A stretch of 64,000 bases of DNA, taken from the NCBI RefSeq assembly GCF_001620365.2, contig NZ_LQMT02000010.1, positions 283,657 to 347,656 on the forward strand, given 5' to 3'. The notes beneath the pieces were generated by a model. The model was not told where the DNA came from. It made no database searches and saw only the letters and a program-made list of their open reading frames with translations. Origin of the DNA: Amycolatopsis keratiniphila subsp. keratiniphila (GTDB lineage Bacteria; Actinomycetota; Actinomycetes; Mycobacteriales; Pseudonocardiaceae). Below, piece after piece: positions 1 to 8,285 of this stretch (the stretch's first letter is position 1; every line of letters begins with the position of its first letter). The translations under genes were made by a program, and so were the position numbers.

Positions 1-232
1 GGCCCTGAGGCTCCCCCGCGTGCCCCTTGGTGAGGTCGTTGTCGAACTCGCCGATCCGGCCCGGGCCCAGCGCGGGCCCGGTGACCTCGGTCAGCAGATG
101 CGGGAGCACGATCAACGGTTCCTTGGGGTGCCGCAGCGCCGTCGACCGGTATCCGGCGGAATCGAGCGGCGGATGCGTGCCCTCCGGATCGCGCCGGTAG
201 CGCGGGAGCCTCAGTTCTGCGGGTGCCGACAT
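1..232 (-). CDS. pcaH: Protocatechuate 3,4-dioxygenase beta subunit, N-terminal part
   Basis: Ring-cleaving dioxygenase subunit that, with PcaG, opens protocatechuate to 3-carboxy-muconate in the beta-ketoadipate pathway. Only the first 77 codons lie in the window; the rest continues past position 1. The visible N-terminus (MSAPAELRLPRYRRD, then GTHPPLD, GYRSTALRHP and LTEVTGPALG) is the conserved PcaH opening. The active-site Tyr/His iron ligands lie in the missing part. The ATG at 232 is 28 bases after the pcaF stop, so it is the fourth visible gene of one operon. The family call is firm on the N-terminal motifs and the context. Confidence 0.9.
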   Translation of the reverse strand, partial: MSAPAELRLPRYRRDPEGTHPPLDSAGYRSTALRHPKEPLIVLPHLLTEVTGPALGPGRIGEFDNDLTKGHAGEPQG

Positions 233-260
233 GCTGTTCCCTCCAGCGCGGGTCAGTGGA

Positions 261-1439
261 TCACTGAGCTTCGAGGACGATGGCCAGCCCCTGGCCGACG
301 CCGATGCAGATGGCGGCCAGACCCCACCGGCCGCCGGTGCGGCGCAGGTGGTGGGCCAGGGTGCCGACGATCCGGCCGCCGGAGGCGCCCAGCGGATGCC
401 CGATCGCGATCGCGCCGCCGTTCACGTTGACGATCTCCGGGTCGAGCTTCGACCAATCGCGCAGACAGGCCAGCGACTGCGCGGCGAAGGCCTCGTTCAG
501 CTCCACCGCCGCGAGGTCTTCCCAGCCGATCCCCGCCCGCTCCAAGGCGATCTCGGCCGCGCGCACCGGGCCGATGCCGAAGACGTCCGGGTCGACACCG
601 GCCGCGCCCCGGCCGGCGATCCTGGCCAGCGGCGCCTTGCCGAGCCGCTTGCCCGCCGCCTCGTCGCCGAGCAGCAGCGCGGAGGCGCCGTCGTTCAACG
701 GCGAGGCGTTCGCGGCCGTGACCGTCCCTTGTGGACGGAAGACCGGCTTGAGCTTGGCGAGCTTCTCCAGGCTGGAGTCCGGCCGGATGCCTTCGTCGCG
801 GGTGAGTTCGACACCCTCGACCGGGACGACGTGATCGTCGTAGAACCCCTCGTCCCAGGCGCGGGCGGCGTTGACGTGGCTGCGGACGGCGAACGCGTCC
901 TGCTCGTCGCGGCCGATCCCGTAGCGCTCCGCGAGCTGCTCGGTGGACTCGCCGAGCGAGACCGTCCACTGCTCGGGCATCTTCGGGTTGACCATGCGCC
1001 AGCCCAGCGCGGTGGAGTACAGCGTCTGGTTGCCCGCCGGGAAGGCCTTCTCCGGTTTCTGCATGACCAGCGGCGAGCGGCTCATCGACTCGACCCCGCC
1101 CGCGACGGCGAGCGAGGCGTCGCCGACCTGGACCGTCCGGCTGGCGTGCATGAGGGCGTCGAGGCCGGAGCCGCACAGCCGGTTGACCGTGGCACCCGGC
1201 ACCGTCGTCGGCCAGCCGGCCAGCAGCGCCGCCATCCTCGCGACGTTGCGGTTGTCCTCGCCCGCGCCGTTGGCGTCGCCGAGCACGACCTCGTCGACGG
1301 TGGCCGGGTCGAGGTCGTTGCGCTCGGCCAGCGCCCGCAGCACGGTGGCGGCGAGATCGTCCGGGCGCACCCCGGACAGGGCGCCGCCGTACTTGCCGAA
1401 CGGGGTACGGATGGCGTCGAACAGGAAGACGTCGGTCAT
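261..1439 (-). CDS. pcaF: Beta-ketoadipyl-CoA thiolase (acetyl-CoA acetyltransferase)
   Basis: Thiolase of 392 residues that splits beta-ketoadipyl-CoA into succinyl-CoA and acetyl-CoA, the last step of protocatechuate breakdown. The nucleophilic Cys89 sits in NRLCGSG, the catalytic His348 in GHPLGASGG, and the second cysteine Cys378 near the C-terminus in AAICIGVGQG. The start MTDVFLFDAIRTPFGKYGG matches other PcaF proteins, and its ATG overlaps the pcaJ stop by four bases, which indicates translational coupling. The frame stays open upstream of this ATG but those residues are not thiolase-like. A general acetyl-CoA acetyltransferase is possible by sequence alone; the pca neighbours decide. 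Confidence 0.93.
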   Translation of the reverse strand: MTDVFLFDAIRTPFGKYGGALSGVRPDDLAATVLRALAERNDLDPATVDEVVLGDANGAGEDNRNVARMAALLAGWPTTVPGATVNRLCGSGLDALMHASRTVQVGDASLAVAGGVESMSRSPLVMQKPEKAFPAGNQTLYSTALGWRMVNPKMPEQWTVSLGESTEQLAERYGIGRDEQDAFAVRSHVNAARAWDEGFYDDHVVPVEGVELTRDEGIRPDSSLEKLAKLKPVFRPQGTVTAANASPLNDGASALLLGDEAAGKRLGKAPLARIAGRGAAGVDPDVFGIGPVRAAEIALERAGIGWEDLAAVELNEAFAAQSLACLRDWSKLDPEIVNVNGGAIAIGHPLGASGGRIVGTLAHHLRRTGGRWGLAAICIGVGQGLAIVLEAQ

Positions 1440-2191
1440 GCGCTCGCCCTTTTGAGGTCTCGGAGGATGCGGAGTTCTGCCTCGGTCGGCGCCGGGGTGG
1501 TGCCCAGGTCGCCGGCCACCTTCAGTTTCCACCCGGTCGCTTCGACGACCTGATCGACCTCGACACCGGGGTGCAGTTCGGTGAGCGTGAGCTCGGCGGT
1601 CTCCGGGTCGGGCCGCATCAGGCCGAGGTCGGTGACCACCAGCGTCGGCCCGGCGCCGGGGAGGCCGAGCCGTTCACGATCGCCCTTGCCGGTGCCGTGG
1701 CCGAACGACGTCACGAAGTCCACCTTCTCGACGAACGTGCGGGGGCTCTGCCGGAGCACCACGAACACCTCGCGGCAGGACGCGGCGATCTCCGGGGCCC
1801 CGCCCGCTCCCGGGAGGCGCACCTTGGGATTGGCGTAGTCCGGCCCGATGACGGTGGTGTTGATGTTGCCGAACTTGTCCAGCTGGGCGGCGCCGAGGAA
1901 ACCGACGTCGATCCGCCCCGGCTGGAGCCAGTAGTTGAAGACCTCGGGGACGCTGACCACGGCGTCCGCGGTGTCGGCGAGTTCGCCGTCGCCGATGGAC
2001 AGCGGGAGCCTGCTCGGCTTGGCGCCGAGGCAACCGGATTCGTAGATCAGCGTCAGGTTCGGCGCATGCCCGCGGCGAGCCAGGTTGGCGGCGGTGCTGG
2101 GCAGGCCGATGCCCACGAAACAGGACATCCCGTCGCCGAGCGCGCGGGCCGCGGCGACACTCATCATTTCGTCGGACGTGTACTCGGTCAT
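1436..2191 (-). CDS. pcaJ: 3-oxoadipate CoA-transferase subunit B
   Basis: Beta subunit (251 residues) of the transferase that moves CoA from succinyl-CoA to 3-oxoadipate. The family glutamate that forms the enzyme-CoA thioester is Glu51 in LIYESG, and the FVGIGLPS and FGNINTT segments are typical of CoA-transferase family I. The ATG at 2191 overlaps the pcaI stop by four bases, and its own stop overlaps the pcaF start by four bases. The open frame extends further upstream but inside pcaI, so this ATG is the sensible start. Confidence 0.92.
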   Translation of the reverse strand: MTEYTSDEMMSVAAARALGDGMSCFVGIGLPSTAANLARRGHAPNLTLIYESGCLGAKPSRLPLSIGDGELADTADAVVSVPEVFNYWLQPGRIDVGFLGAAQLDKFGNINTTVIGPDYANPKVRLPGAGGAPEIAASCREVFVVLRQSPRTFVEKVDFVTSFGHGTGKGDRERLGLPGAGPTLVVTDLGLMRPDPETAELTLTELHPGVEVDQVVEATGWKLKVAGDLGTTPAPTEAELRILRDLKRASA

Positions 2192-2997
2192 GCCTTCACT
2201 CCCGTCAGCTCGCCGAGCCAGCGGGTGAAGCTTTCCCTGTCCCGGCCGATCGCGTCCCATGCCTGGTAGGCGTCGTTGTCCCGTTCGTAGTAGCCCGCCG
2301 CGTACGACGGCCTCGCGCCGCCGGGCACCTCGGCCACGGCGGTGACGGCCCACGACGGCAGCACGATCGCGCCAGGCCGGGGCTCCAGCTCGTCGACGAC
2401 CTCCTCGACGGTGACCAGCGACCGTTTCGCCGCGAGCACCGCCTCCTTCTGGACGCCGGTGATGCCCCAGATCTGGACGTTGCCGGACCTGTCGGCGCGC
2501 TGGGCGTGGACGATCGTGACGTCCGGGTTGAGGGCGGGGACCGCGGCCAACTGCTCACCGGTGAACGGGCAGGTGATGGGTTTGATCGTGTCGGTCTGCG
2601 CGGGAAGATCGGTGCCGGTGTAACCACGCAGGACGGCGAACGGCAGGCCCGAGGCTCCGGCGACGTACCGATTCGCCATGCCCGCGTGGCTGTGTTCCTC
2701 TATCTCCAAGGGCACCGGCCAGGAGTGCTGGACGGCGTCACGGAACCGGTGCAGCGAGCCCACTCCGGGGTTGCCGCCCCACGAGAAGATCAGCTTGCTC
2801 GCGCAGCCCGCGCCGATGAGCTGGTCGTAGACGATGTCCGGCGTCATACGGATCAACGTCAGGCCGGTGCGGCCCTGGCGGATGATCTCGTGACCGGCGG
2901 CCACGGGGATGAGGTGCGTGAAGCCCTCGAGCGCGACGGTGTCCCCGTCGTGCACCAGCCGTGCCACGGCTTCCTTCAACGACAGCAGCTCCGCCAT
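2188..2997 (-). CDS. pcaI: 3-oxoadipate CoA-transferase subunit A
   Basis: Alpha subunit (269 residues) of 3-oxoadipate CoA-transferase and first gene of the pca operon seen here. The GDTVALEGFTHLIPVAAGHE opening and SWGGNPGVGSLHRF segment are typical of actinobacterial PcaI. The main look-alike family is the steroid-ring hydrolase IpdA, and the pcaF/pcaH neighbours argue against it. ATG 2997 is followed directly by a standard N-terminus (MAELLSLKEAVARLV). The 67 bases upstream carry a palindrome at 3043-3061. Confidence 0.9.
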   Translation of the reverse strand: MAELLSLKEAVARLVHDGDTVALEGFTHLIPVAAGHEIIRQGRTGLTLIRMTPDIVYDQLIGAGCASKLIFSWGGNPGVGSLHRFRDAVQHSWPVPLEIEEHSHAGMANRYVAGASGLPFAVLRGYTGTDLPAQTDTIKPITCPFTGEQLAAVPALNPDVTIVHAQRADRSGNVQIWGITGVQKEAVLAAKRSLVTVEEVVDELEPRPGAIVLPSWAVTAVAEVPGGARPSYAAGYYERDNDAYQAWDAIGRDRESFTRWLGELTGVKA

Positions 2998-3042
2998 CCC
3001 CACCCTCCCGGACTCTCCATGATGCGTTCGTATCGCGCACAC

Positions 3043-3061
3043 ATGTTCTTCATATGAACAT
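3043..3061. promoter_or_regulatory. Palindromic operator candidate upstream of pcaI
   Basis: ATGTTC and GAACAT face each other across seven bases, between the pcaI start and the end of the Old Yellow Enzyme gene. This is the only space available for a pca promoter. An IclR-type (PcaR-like) or other dimeric regulator could bind here. No such regulator gene is in the window, so the assignment is inference. Confidence 0.45.
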
Positions 3062-3064
3062 AGC

Positions 3065-4324
3065 TCAGCCGACGCGACCGTGCAACCAAGCGCGATAGCG
3101 GCGGAGCGCCAAGGCCTGCAGGACCGTTTCCACCACGAGCGCCGCCTTCGGATCGATGCCGGGCTTGGTACGCCGCCCCGCGCCGAGCCGGCGAAGCTGT
3201 CGCCGGACGCGCGCCATGCTCGCGGCGGACGCGACGGCCTTGTCGCCGATCCGGACCGGCGCGAGTTCCACGGCGGCGTCCCCGTCGTGCCGCCATTTGG
3301 CGGGCAGTGCCGGATCGACGGCCAAGGCGGTGCCCATGCCGACGAGTTCCACGCCGCTCGCCAGGACTTCTTCCGCGACGCGCCTCCGGACCACACCGCC
3401 GGTCAGCATCAGCGGCAGCGAACTGGTCCGGACGAGCTGTTCGGCCAGCGACAGGAAATAGGCCTCCCTCGCCCGGGTGCGATCGTCGCCGGACTGCCCG
3501 GTCATCGCCGGGCTCTCGTAGCTGCCGCCCGACAGTTCGACCAGGTCGACGCCGAGCGGCGCGAGCATCGCGATGACCGACGCGGCGTCGTCGGCATCGA
3601 AGCCGCCGCGCTGGAAATCCGCGGAGTTGAGCTTGACGGCGACGGCGAACCCGGGCGCCACGACGGCGCGGACCGCGCGGACGACGTCGAGCAGGAACGC
3701 CGCCCGGTTCCCCAGACCGCCACCCCACCGGTCTTCACGACGATTGGCCAGCGGGGAAAGAAATTGCGAGAGCAGGTAGCCGTGCGCCGCGTGGATCTCG
3801 ACGCCGTCGAATCCGGCCTCTTCGGCACGACGGGCGGTCTCGGCGAATCGTGCCACGGTCTCCTCGATCTGCCGCGGGGACATCTCGACCGGCTCGGCGA
3901 ACCGCTTGCTGTTCTTGCCGACGTCGACCCGGACGGCCGACGGACCCCAGGCGACCCCGGGCATGTCCGCCCGCACCTGGCGCCCTGGATGGTTGATCTG
4001 CATCCACACCCGCGCGCCCCCGCTCTTGGCGGCCGACGCCCATCGGCGGAACGGTTCCAGCGGCGAATCCGCGTCGAGGACGACACCGGCCGGTCCGGTG
4101 AGCGCCTCCGCGTGGACCATGACGTTGCCGGTGATGAGCAGACCGGCCCCGCCCTCGCCCCACCGGCGATACAGCTCGAACAAGGGCTTGCCGGGCAGCT
4201 GCCCGCGACTCGCCATGTTCTCCTCCATCGCGGCCTTCACCAGGCGATTCGGCAGCGTCGAGCCACCCGGAAGGGTGAACGGCTCGAAGACCGGCGAGGA
4301 GGTTTTCTCGACTGCGGATGACAT
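3065..4324 (-). CDS. Old Yellow Enzyme family NADH:flavin oxidoreductase
   Basis: FMN-dependent ene-reductase-type protein of 419 residues. It shows the N-terminal PNRLVKAAMEE segment, the conserved INHPGRQ at 111-116, the active-site HAAHGYLLSQFLSP block starting at residue 178, and C-terminal phosphate-binding LTGGVV and GMGTALAVDP. It has no C-terminal 4Fe-4S/FAD extension, so it is the single-domain type rather than 2,4-dienoyl-CoA reductase. The substrate is unknown. It is divergent from a TetR gene, with two identical-type operators in the gap, so it is very likely under that repressor. Confidence 0.88.
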   Translation of the reverse strand: MSSAVEKTSSPVFEPFTLPGGSTLPNRLVKAAMEENMASRGQLPGKPLFELYRRWGEGGAGLLITGNVMVHAEALTGPAGVVLDADSPLEPFRRWASAAKSGGARVWMQINHPGRQVRADMPGVAWGPSAVRVDVGKNSKRFAEPVEMSPRQIEETVARFAETARRAEEAGFDGVEIHAAHGYLLSQFLSPLANRREDRWGGGLGNRAAFLLDVVRAVRAVVAPGFAVAVKLNSADFQRGGFDADDAASVIAMLAPLGVDLVELSGGSYESPAMTGQSGDDRTRAREAYFLSLAEQLVRTSSLPLMLTGGVVRRRVAEEVLASGVELVGMGTALAVDPALPAKWRHDGDAAVELAPVRIGDKAVASAASMARVRRQLRRLGAGRRTKPGIDPKAALVVETVLQALALRRYRAWLHGRVG

Positions 4325-4343
4325 CCTTGCTCCCGGAAGAGGT

Positions 4344-4396
4344 ATGTTTACATTGCTCACATGAGCATAGGAAGGGGATGTAAGCAGTGTCAACAT
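4344..4396. promoter_or_regulatory. Paired TetR operators in the OYE-TetR divergent gap
   Basis: Two 19-bp sites lie head to head: ATGTTTACATTGCTCACAT at 4344-4362 and ATGTAAGCAGTGTCAACAT at 4378-4396 (the reverse-strand form of the same site). The second overlaps the GTG start of the TetR gene. Both fit a partly symmetric consensus ATGTnnACAnTGnnnACAT, and two more copies lie at 4966-4984 and 5003-5021. The placement suggests the TetR protein represses itself and both flanking units. Confidence 0.8.
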
Positions 4397-4962
4397 CGGC
4401 GAAGAGTGGTTACCACCACGGCGACTTGAGAGCGTCACTGCTGACCACGGCGATGCGCATGCTCGAAGCCGGCGAACAGTTCTCCTTACGCGCCGTCGCA
4501 CGCGAAGCAGGCGTTTCGGCGACAGCGCCGTACCGGCACTTCGCCGACAGGGACGCCCTGGAGTCGGCATTGGCCGCGCAAGGCTTGCGCGACCTGAAAG
4601 AAGACCTCGCGAAGGGACGCGAACTCCCGGCCTCAGCGGAGGAACTGGCCGAGCTCGCGGTCGCCTACGTCGATTTCGCCTTGCGTCGCCCGGCACTGTT
4701 CCGCCTGATGTTCGGGAACGCCTGCGACACGGGAAGCGAGGAACGCGTCCAGGCCGCGGCGGACATCCACGACCTCCTGCGGCTCGCGATGACCCACGTG
4801 TTCTCCGAGCCCTCGGACGCCCTCGCCTCGGCCGGCTGGGCACTCGCCCACGGGCTCGCCTACTTGTTCCTGGACGGCAAACTCCAGGTGGAGTCGGACG
4901 ACGAGATCGCCGAGCAGGTGCGCGCCTCTTTCGCCGCGATCTTGGCGGCTCGGCCGAAGTAG
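4387..4962 (+). CDS. TetR/AcrR family transcriptional regulator
   Basis: Repressor of 191 residues with an N-terminal TetR helix-turn-helix (about residues 8-58, with VAREAGVSATAPYRHFADRD as the recognition part) and a C-terminal ligand-binding domain of the TetR_C_33/WHG type. The GTG at 4387 follows GAAGGGG at 4371-4377 with nine bases between. An operator copy covers the start codon. Divergent from the Old Yellow Enzyme and immediately upstream of the decarboxylase/DJ-1 pair, it is the obvious regulator of both. The inducer is unknown. Confidence 0.9.
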   Translation: MSTSAKSGYHHGDLRASLLTTAMRMLEAGEQFSLRAVAREAGVSATAPYRHFADRDALESALAAQGLRDLKEDLAKGRELPASAEELAELAVAYVDFALRRPALFRLMFGNACDTGSEERVQAAADIHDLLRLAMTHVFSEPSDALASAGWALAHGLAYLFLDGKLQVESDDEIAEQVRASFAAILAARPK

Positions 4963-4965
4963 CCG

Positions 4966-5021
4966 GTGTTGACAGTGCTTACATCGAAGCTTATGGTCGC
5001 GAATGTAAGCATTGTAAACAT
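4966..5021. promoter_or_regulatory. Paired TetR operators upstream of the decarboxylase-like gene
   Basis: GTGTTGACAGTGCTTACAT (4966-4984) and ATGTAAGCATTGTAAACAT (5003-5021) are copies three and four of the 19-bp site found at 4344-4396, again in opposite orientation. They fill the short gap between the TetR stop and the ATG at 5035, which makes an internal repressible promoter likely. Confidence 0.8.
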
Positions 5022-5034
5022 CCCGGGAGATCCG

Positions 5035-5952
5035 ATGACACAGGAAACGGTCACCGTCGATCTGGGCGGACGCGCGGTCGACGTCCCGAAAGGCGGCCTA
5101 TACGACCGCTACCGCATGGACACCGACCTCGACGCCGTCGCCGCCGACCCGCGCGTGAGCGGCGTCGACTTCTTCCGGCGCCTCCCCAAGGCGCGGGTCG
5201 ACTCCCCGATCGGCCCGACGCTGACGCCCAACTTCTACTACCGGATCTCGACGGCCCGGCTGACGTTGACGGCGCCTTCACGGGCGATCCGGCACCGCCT
5301 TCCTGAAGAGCTCACTCCACTGGAGGTCGCGCCGGGCCTCGGCCTGGTGTCGGTGATGGTGTTCCGGTACGACGTCTGCGACATCGACTTCTACACCGAG
5401 GCCGCCGTGGGTGTCGCGGTCCGGCCCGCCCGGCACGGACGGCTCGGCTTCTTCGATCTCGTGACCGGGCTCAAGAACGAACACCTTCACTCGTACGTGT
5501 TGTCCCTTCCGGTCAGCAGCGACATCGCCCAGGTCCGCGGCCACGACGGCTACGGATTCCCGAAATGGGTGACGAGCCTCGACGTCGACATCGACGCCGA
5601 GCGCACCGAAGCGAGCGTGGCGAACGACCGCGGAGAGACCGATCTCGCCCTTTCGGCGGCGACGCCGCGCCAAACTCCGCACAAATCCGGCGAGCGGGTC
5701 TCAAGCCTCACGTCGTACACCACCATCGGGGACGCGTGGCATGCGACGCTGAGCCAGACCAACGTCCTCTCGGCCGGAAGCACGACGTTCCCGCGCGGCG
5801 TCGGCCTCCGGCTGGGCGAGGGACGCCTCTCCGACGACCTGCGCTCGCTCGGCCCGCGCAAGCCGATCCGCCTCGACGTGCTGACCGAAGGGCAGCTCGC
5901 GCTCCACATGCCGGTCCCCACCTCCGTCCGGGAACAGGAGGCCCGCCAATGA
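5035..5952 (+). CDS. Acetoacetate decarboxylase-like protein
   Basis: Protein of 305 residues in the acetoacetate decarboxylase family. The GYGFPKW motif places Lys177 where the Schiff-base lysine of the family lies, and the LVSVMVFRYDVCDIDFY and LHSYVLSLPV strands fit the beta-cone fold. Many family members are not true acetoacetate decarboxylases but hydratase or aldolase-like enzymes, so the reaction is open. The ATG at 5035 follows two TetR operators; an in-frame upstream ATG would read through them and is less likely. It overlaps the DJ-1 gene by four bases. Confidence 0.8.
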   Translation: MTQETVTVDLGGRAVDVPKGGLYDRYRMDTDLDAVAADPRVSGVDFFRRLPKARVDSPIGPTLTPNFYYRISTARLTLTAPSRAIRHRLPEELTPLEVAPGLGLVSVMVFRYDVCDIDFYTEAAVGVAVRPARHGRLGFFDLVTGLKNEHLHSYVLSLPVSSDIAQVRGHDGYGFPKWVTSLDVDIDAERTEASVANDRGETDLALSAATPRQTPHKSGERVSSLTSYTTIGDAWHATLSQTNVLSAGSTTFPRGVGLRLGEGRLSDDLRSLGPRKPIRLDVLTEGQLALHMPVPTSVREQEARQ

Positions 5953-6632
5953 CCAAACGCGTCTTGACCGTCGTCACCAACGTCGGCCACTACGACGATC
6001 CGTCCCACCCGACCGGGTTGTGGCTCTCCGAACTCACGCACGCCTACCACGTCTTCGCCGAGCGCGGGTTCGAGCAGACGATCGTCAGCCCCCAGGGCGG
6101 ACGATCGCCGCTCGAACCCCGCTCGCTGAAGTTCCCCAACTACGACAAGACCGCCAAGGCCTGGCGCGCCGACCCGGACCGGATGGCCTTGCTGGAGAAC
6201 ACCGCCGCCCCGGACGAAATCGACTCGGCGGACTTCGACGCGATCTACTTCACCGGCGGCCACGCGGTCATGTACGACTTCCCCGACAGCGACGGACTAC
6301 AGCGGATCACCCGCGAGATCTTCGAACGCGGCGGCATCGTCTCCTCCGTCTGCCACGGTTACTGCGGCCTGTTGAACACGAAGCTGTCCGACGGCTCGTA
6401 TCTCGTCGCGGGACGCAAGATCACCGGCTTCGCCTGGCGCGAGGAAGTCCTCGCGAAAGTGGACAAGCTCGTGCCCTACAACGCCGAAGAAGAGATGAAG
6501 AAACGCGGCGCGCGCTACGAAAAGGCCAAGCTGCCCTTCGTCTCCTACGCGGTGGTCGACGGCAACCTCGTCACCGGTCAGAACCCGGGATCCGCGAAGG
6601 AGACGGCGAAGAAGGTGGCGGACCTGTTGTGA
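5949..6632 (+). CDS. DJ-1/PfpI family protein (Hsp31-like)
   Basis: Protein of 227 residues with the type 1 glutamine-amidotransferase-like fold. The nucleophile elbow is Cys135-His136 in VSSVCHGYCG, and YFTGGHAVMYDFP (residues 100-112) resembles the Hsp31/glyoxalase III active-site region. Relatives act as glutathione-independent glyoxalases, deglycases or chaperones. Its ATG overlaps the stop of the decarboxylase-like gene, and both appear to be in the TetR regulon. A role in removing reactive carbonyls with the Old Yellow Enzyme is plausible but inferred. Confidence 0.85.
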   Translation: MTKRVLTVVTNVGHYDDPSHPTGLWLSELTHAYHVFAERGFEQTIVSPQGGRSPLEPRSLKFPNYDKTAKAWRADPDRMALLENTAAPDEIDSADFDAIYFTGGHAVMYDFPDSDGLQRITREIFERGGIVSSVCHGYCGLLNTKLSDGSYLVAGRKITGFAWREEVLAKVDKLVPYNAEEEMKKRGARYEKAKLPFVSYAVVDGNLVTGQNPGSAKETAKKVADLL

Positions 6633-7160
6633 TCAGCCGATCCCGCTGCCGGGCGGGAACCATTCGACGGCCTTGAAGTCCCCGCTCTCGACCCGCTCGA
6701 AGGTCGCGCTGCTCAGACACGGCGGAACGATCTGCTTGTGCTCGGGGTCCGGCCCCCAGCTGTAGCCGAGCCGGTCGCGCTTGCCGTTGTCGTACACCGT
6801 CATCCCGACGCGGCGGTCCTTGAGGCCGGGGACGTCCGTGTCCTCGACGATGCCGGTGACGACGGCGACCGGGCCACCGACGACCAGGCAGTCGACCCTG
6901 CCCTTGAAGTAGGCGGAGAACCCGCCGCCCACGTGGCTGACCCGGAAAGTCCCCCTGCTCTCCGGGAAGAGACCGTGCGCGTCGAAGGCGAACCGGACGT
7001 CCTGGCCGTCCTTGCGCAGCATCTTGGCGCTGCCGACCAGGCTCGGTTCGGTCGGCTTGCCCTTGCCCGCTTCCGCACCCGACGCCGGACCGGCCGCGAC
7101 GAGTGTCGTGGCGAGGACCATCGCGGCACCGACGGCCGCGAGTTCTCGTGATCGTTTCAT
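6633..7160 (-). CDS. Secreted hypothetical protein
   Basis: Protein of 175 residues with a clear signal peptide (MKRSRELAAVGAAMVLATTL, cleavage probably after the following GPASGA). I do not recognise the mature domain. It holds FRVSHVGGGFSAYFKGRVDCLVVGG and repeated beta-strand-like segments, with two cysteines that could form a disulphide. Similar exported proteins of unknown role are common in actinomycetes. The ATG at 7160 follows GGGGTGGAAC. It is convergent with the DJ-1 gene, the two stops touching, and stands alone. Confidence 0.75.
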   Translation of the reverse strand: MKRSRELAAVGAAMVLATTLVAAGPASGAEAGKGKPTEPSLVGSAKMLRKDGQDVRFAFDAHGLFPESRGTFRVSHVGGGFSAYFKGRVDCLVVGGPVAVVTGIVEDTDVPGLKDRRVGMTVYDNGKRDRLGYSWGPDPEHKQIVPPCLSSATFERVESGDFKAVEWFPPGSGIG

Positions 7161-7284
7161 GTTCCACCCCTTGAATCCCCTGGTCGCGGAGCTTTTCCGC
7201 ATTTCTCACCATTCCGGGGCGCCGGACGGTGACGACTCCCCCGCGCAGGGGAAGCGCCTCCCTCATAACGGGGATTTCCGGTAT

Positions 7285-7320
7285 TTGGGATACCAAGCGC
7301 CGCACACTAGGCTGAGCGCG
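7285..7320 (+). promoter_or_regulatory. Promoter for a leaderless hydroxyacid dehydrogenase mRNA
   Basis: TTGGGA (7285-7290), a 17-base spacer and TAGGCT (7308-7313) are followed seven bases later by the GTG start codon at 7320. There is no Shine-Dalgarno sequence, so transcription probably begins at the start codon. Confidence 0.55.
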
Positions 7321-8285
7321 TGACCTCGACGATCGCGGTGACCCGGTGGATTCCCGACGAAGCGCTGAAAGTGCTCGCCGAGGCCGGGGAGGTGAAACTG
7401 TCGCGCGCCGACCGGCCGCTGACGCCGGACGAACTGCGCGAGTTCGTCCGCGGCTCGTCCGCGATCGTCGGCATGCTGCACGACCGGATCGACGGCGAGG
7501 TCGCCGACGCGGCGGGCCCGGATCTGAAGGTCGTGGCGAACGTGGCCGTCGGCTACGACAACATCGACGTCCCGGCACTGGCCGGACGCGGGATCACCGT
7601 CACCAACACCCCCGGGGTGCTCACCGACGCCACCGCGGATCTGGCGTTCGGGCTGATCCTCGCGGTCACGCGACGGCTCGGCGAGGGCGAACGGCTGCTC
7701 CGCTCGCGCACCCCCTGGTCGTTCCATCTCGGTTTCCTGCTCGGCTCTTCACTGCAGGACAAGACCCTCGGGATCGTCGGGCTCGGCCAGATCGGGCAGG
7801 CGGTCGCGCGGCGGGCGCTCGGTTTCGGCATGCGGATCGTCTACTCAGGACGATCGAGGGCCGCCGAAGACGTCGAGAAGGCCCTGGGCGCGCAGTACGT
7901 GCCCTTCGCCGAACTGCTGCGAAGCTCCGACGTCGTGTCGCTGCACTGTCCTCTGACGCCGGAAACCCGGCATCTCGTCGACGCGGACGCGTTGAAGGCG
8001 ATGAAACCGGGCGCGTATCTGATCAACACCACACGCGGCCCCGTCGTCCACGAGGCCGCGCTGGCCGACGCGCTCGAAGCCGGGGAAATCGCCGGTGCCG
8101 GCCTCGACGTGTTCGAAGCCGAACCCGAGGTCGAACCGCGCCTGCTGGGCCGCGAAAACGTCGTCTTGACGCCGCATCTCGGATCGGCGACGGTCGAGAC
8201 CCGTACTGCCATGGCCGTGCTCGCGGCCGAGAACGTCGCGTCGGTGCTCACCGGCGGAAACCCGCTGACGGAGGTTCGTCCATGA
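7320..8285 (+). CDS. D-2-hydroxyacid dehydrogenase (glyoxylate/hydroxypyruvate reductase type)
   Basis: NAD(P)-dependent reductase of 321 residues. The Rossmann glycine motif GLGQIG is at 154-159, and the catalytic triad is Arg239 (INTTRGP), Glu268 (FEAEPE) and His286 (LTPHLGSA). The VGYDNIDV block is typical of GhrB-type glyoxylate reductases. It overlaps the glycerate kinase gene by four bases, so the pair probably converts hydroxypyruvate or glyoxylate-derived tartronate semialdehyde through glycerate to phosphoglycerate. The GTG start is seven bases after a -10 box, without a ribosome binding site. Confidence 0.92.
   Translation: MTSTIAVTRWIPDEALKVLAEAGEVKLSRADRPLTPDELREFVRGSSAIVGMLHDRIDGEVADAAGPDLKVVANVAVGYDNIDVPALAGRGITVTNTPGVLTDATADLAFGLILAVTRRLGEGERLLRSRTPWSFHLGFLLGSSLQDKTLGIVGLGQIGQAVARRALGFGMRIVYSGRSRAAEDVEKALGAQYVPFAELLRSSDVVSLHCPLTPETRHLVDADALKAMKPGAYLINTTRGPVVHEAALADALEAGEIAGAGLDVFEAEPEVEPRLLGRENVVLTPHLGSATVETRTAMAVLAAENVASVLTGGNPLTEVRP

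Noticed and set aside
2188..2997. IpdA-type steroid ring hydrolase subunit
   Set aside because: The family is related, but the gene sits in a chain with pcaJ, pcaF and pcaH, and the EGFTHLIPVAAGHE opening is PcaI-like.
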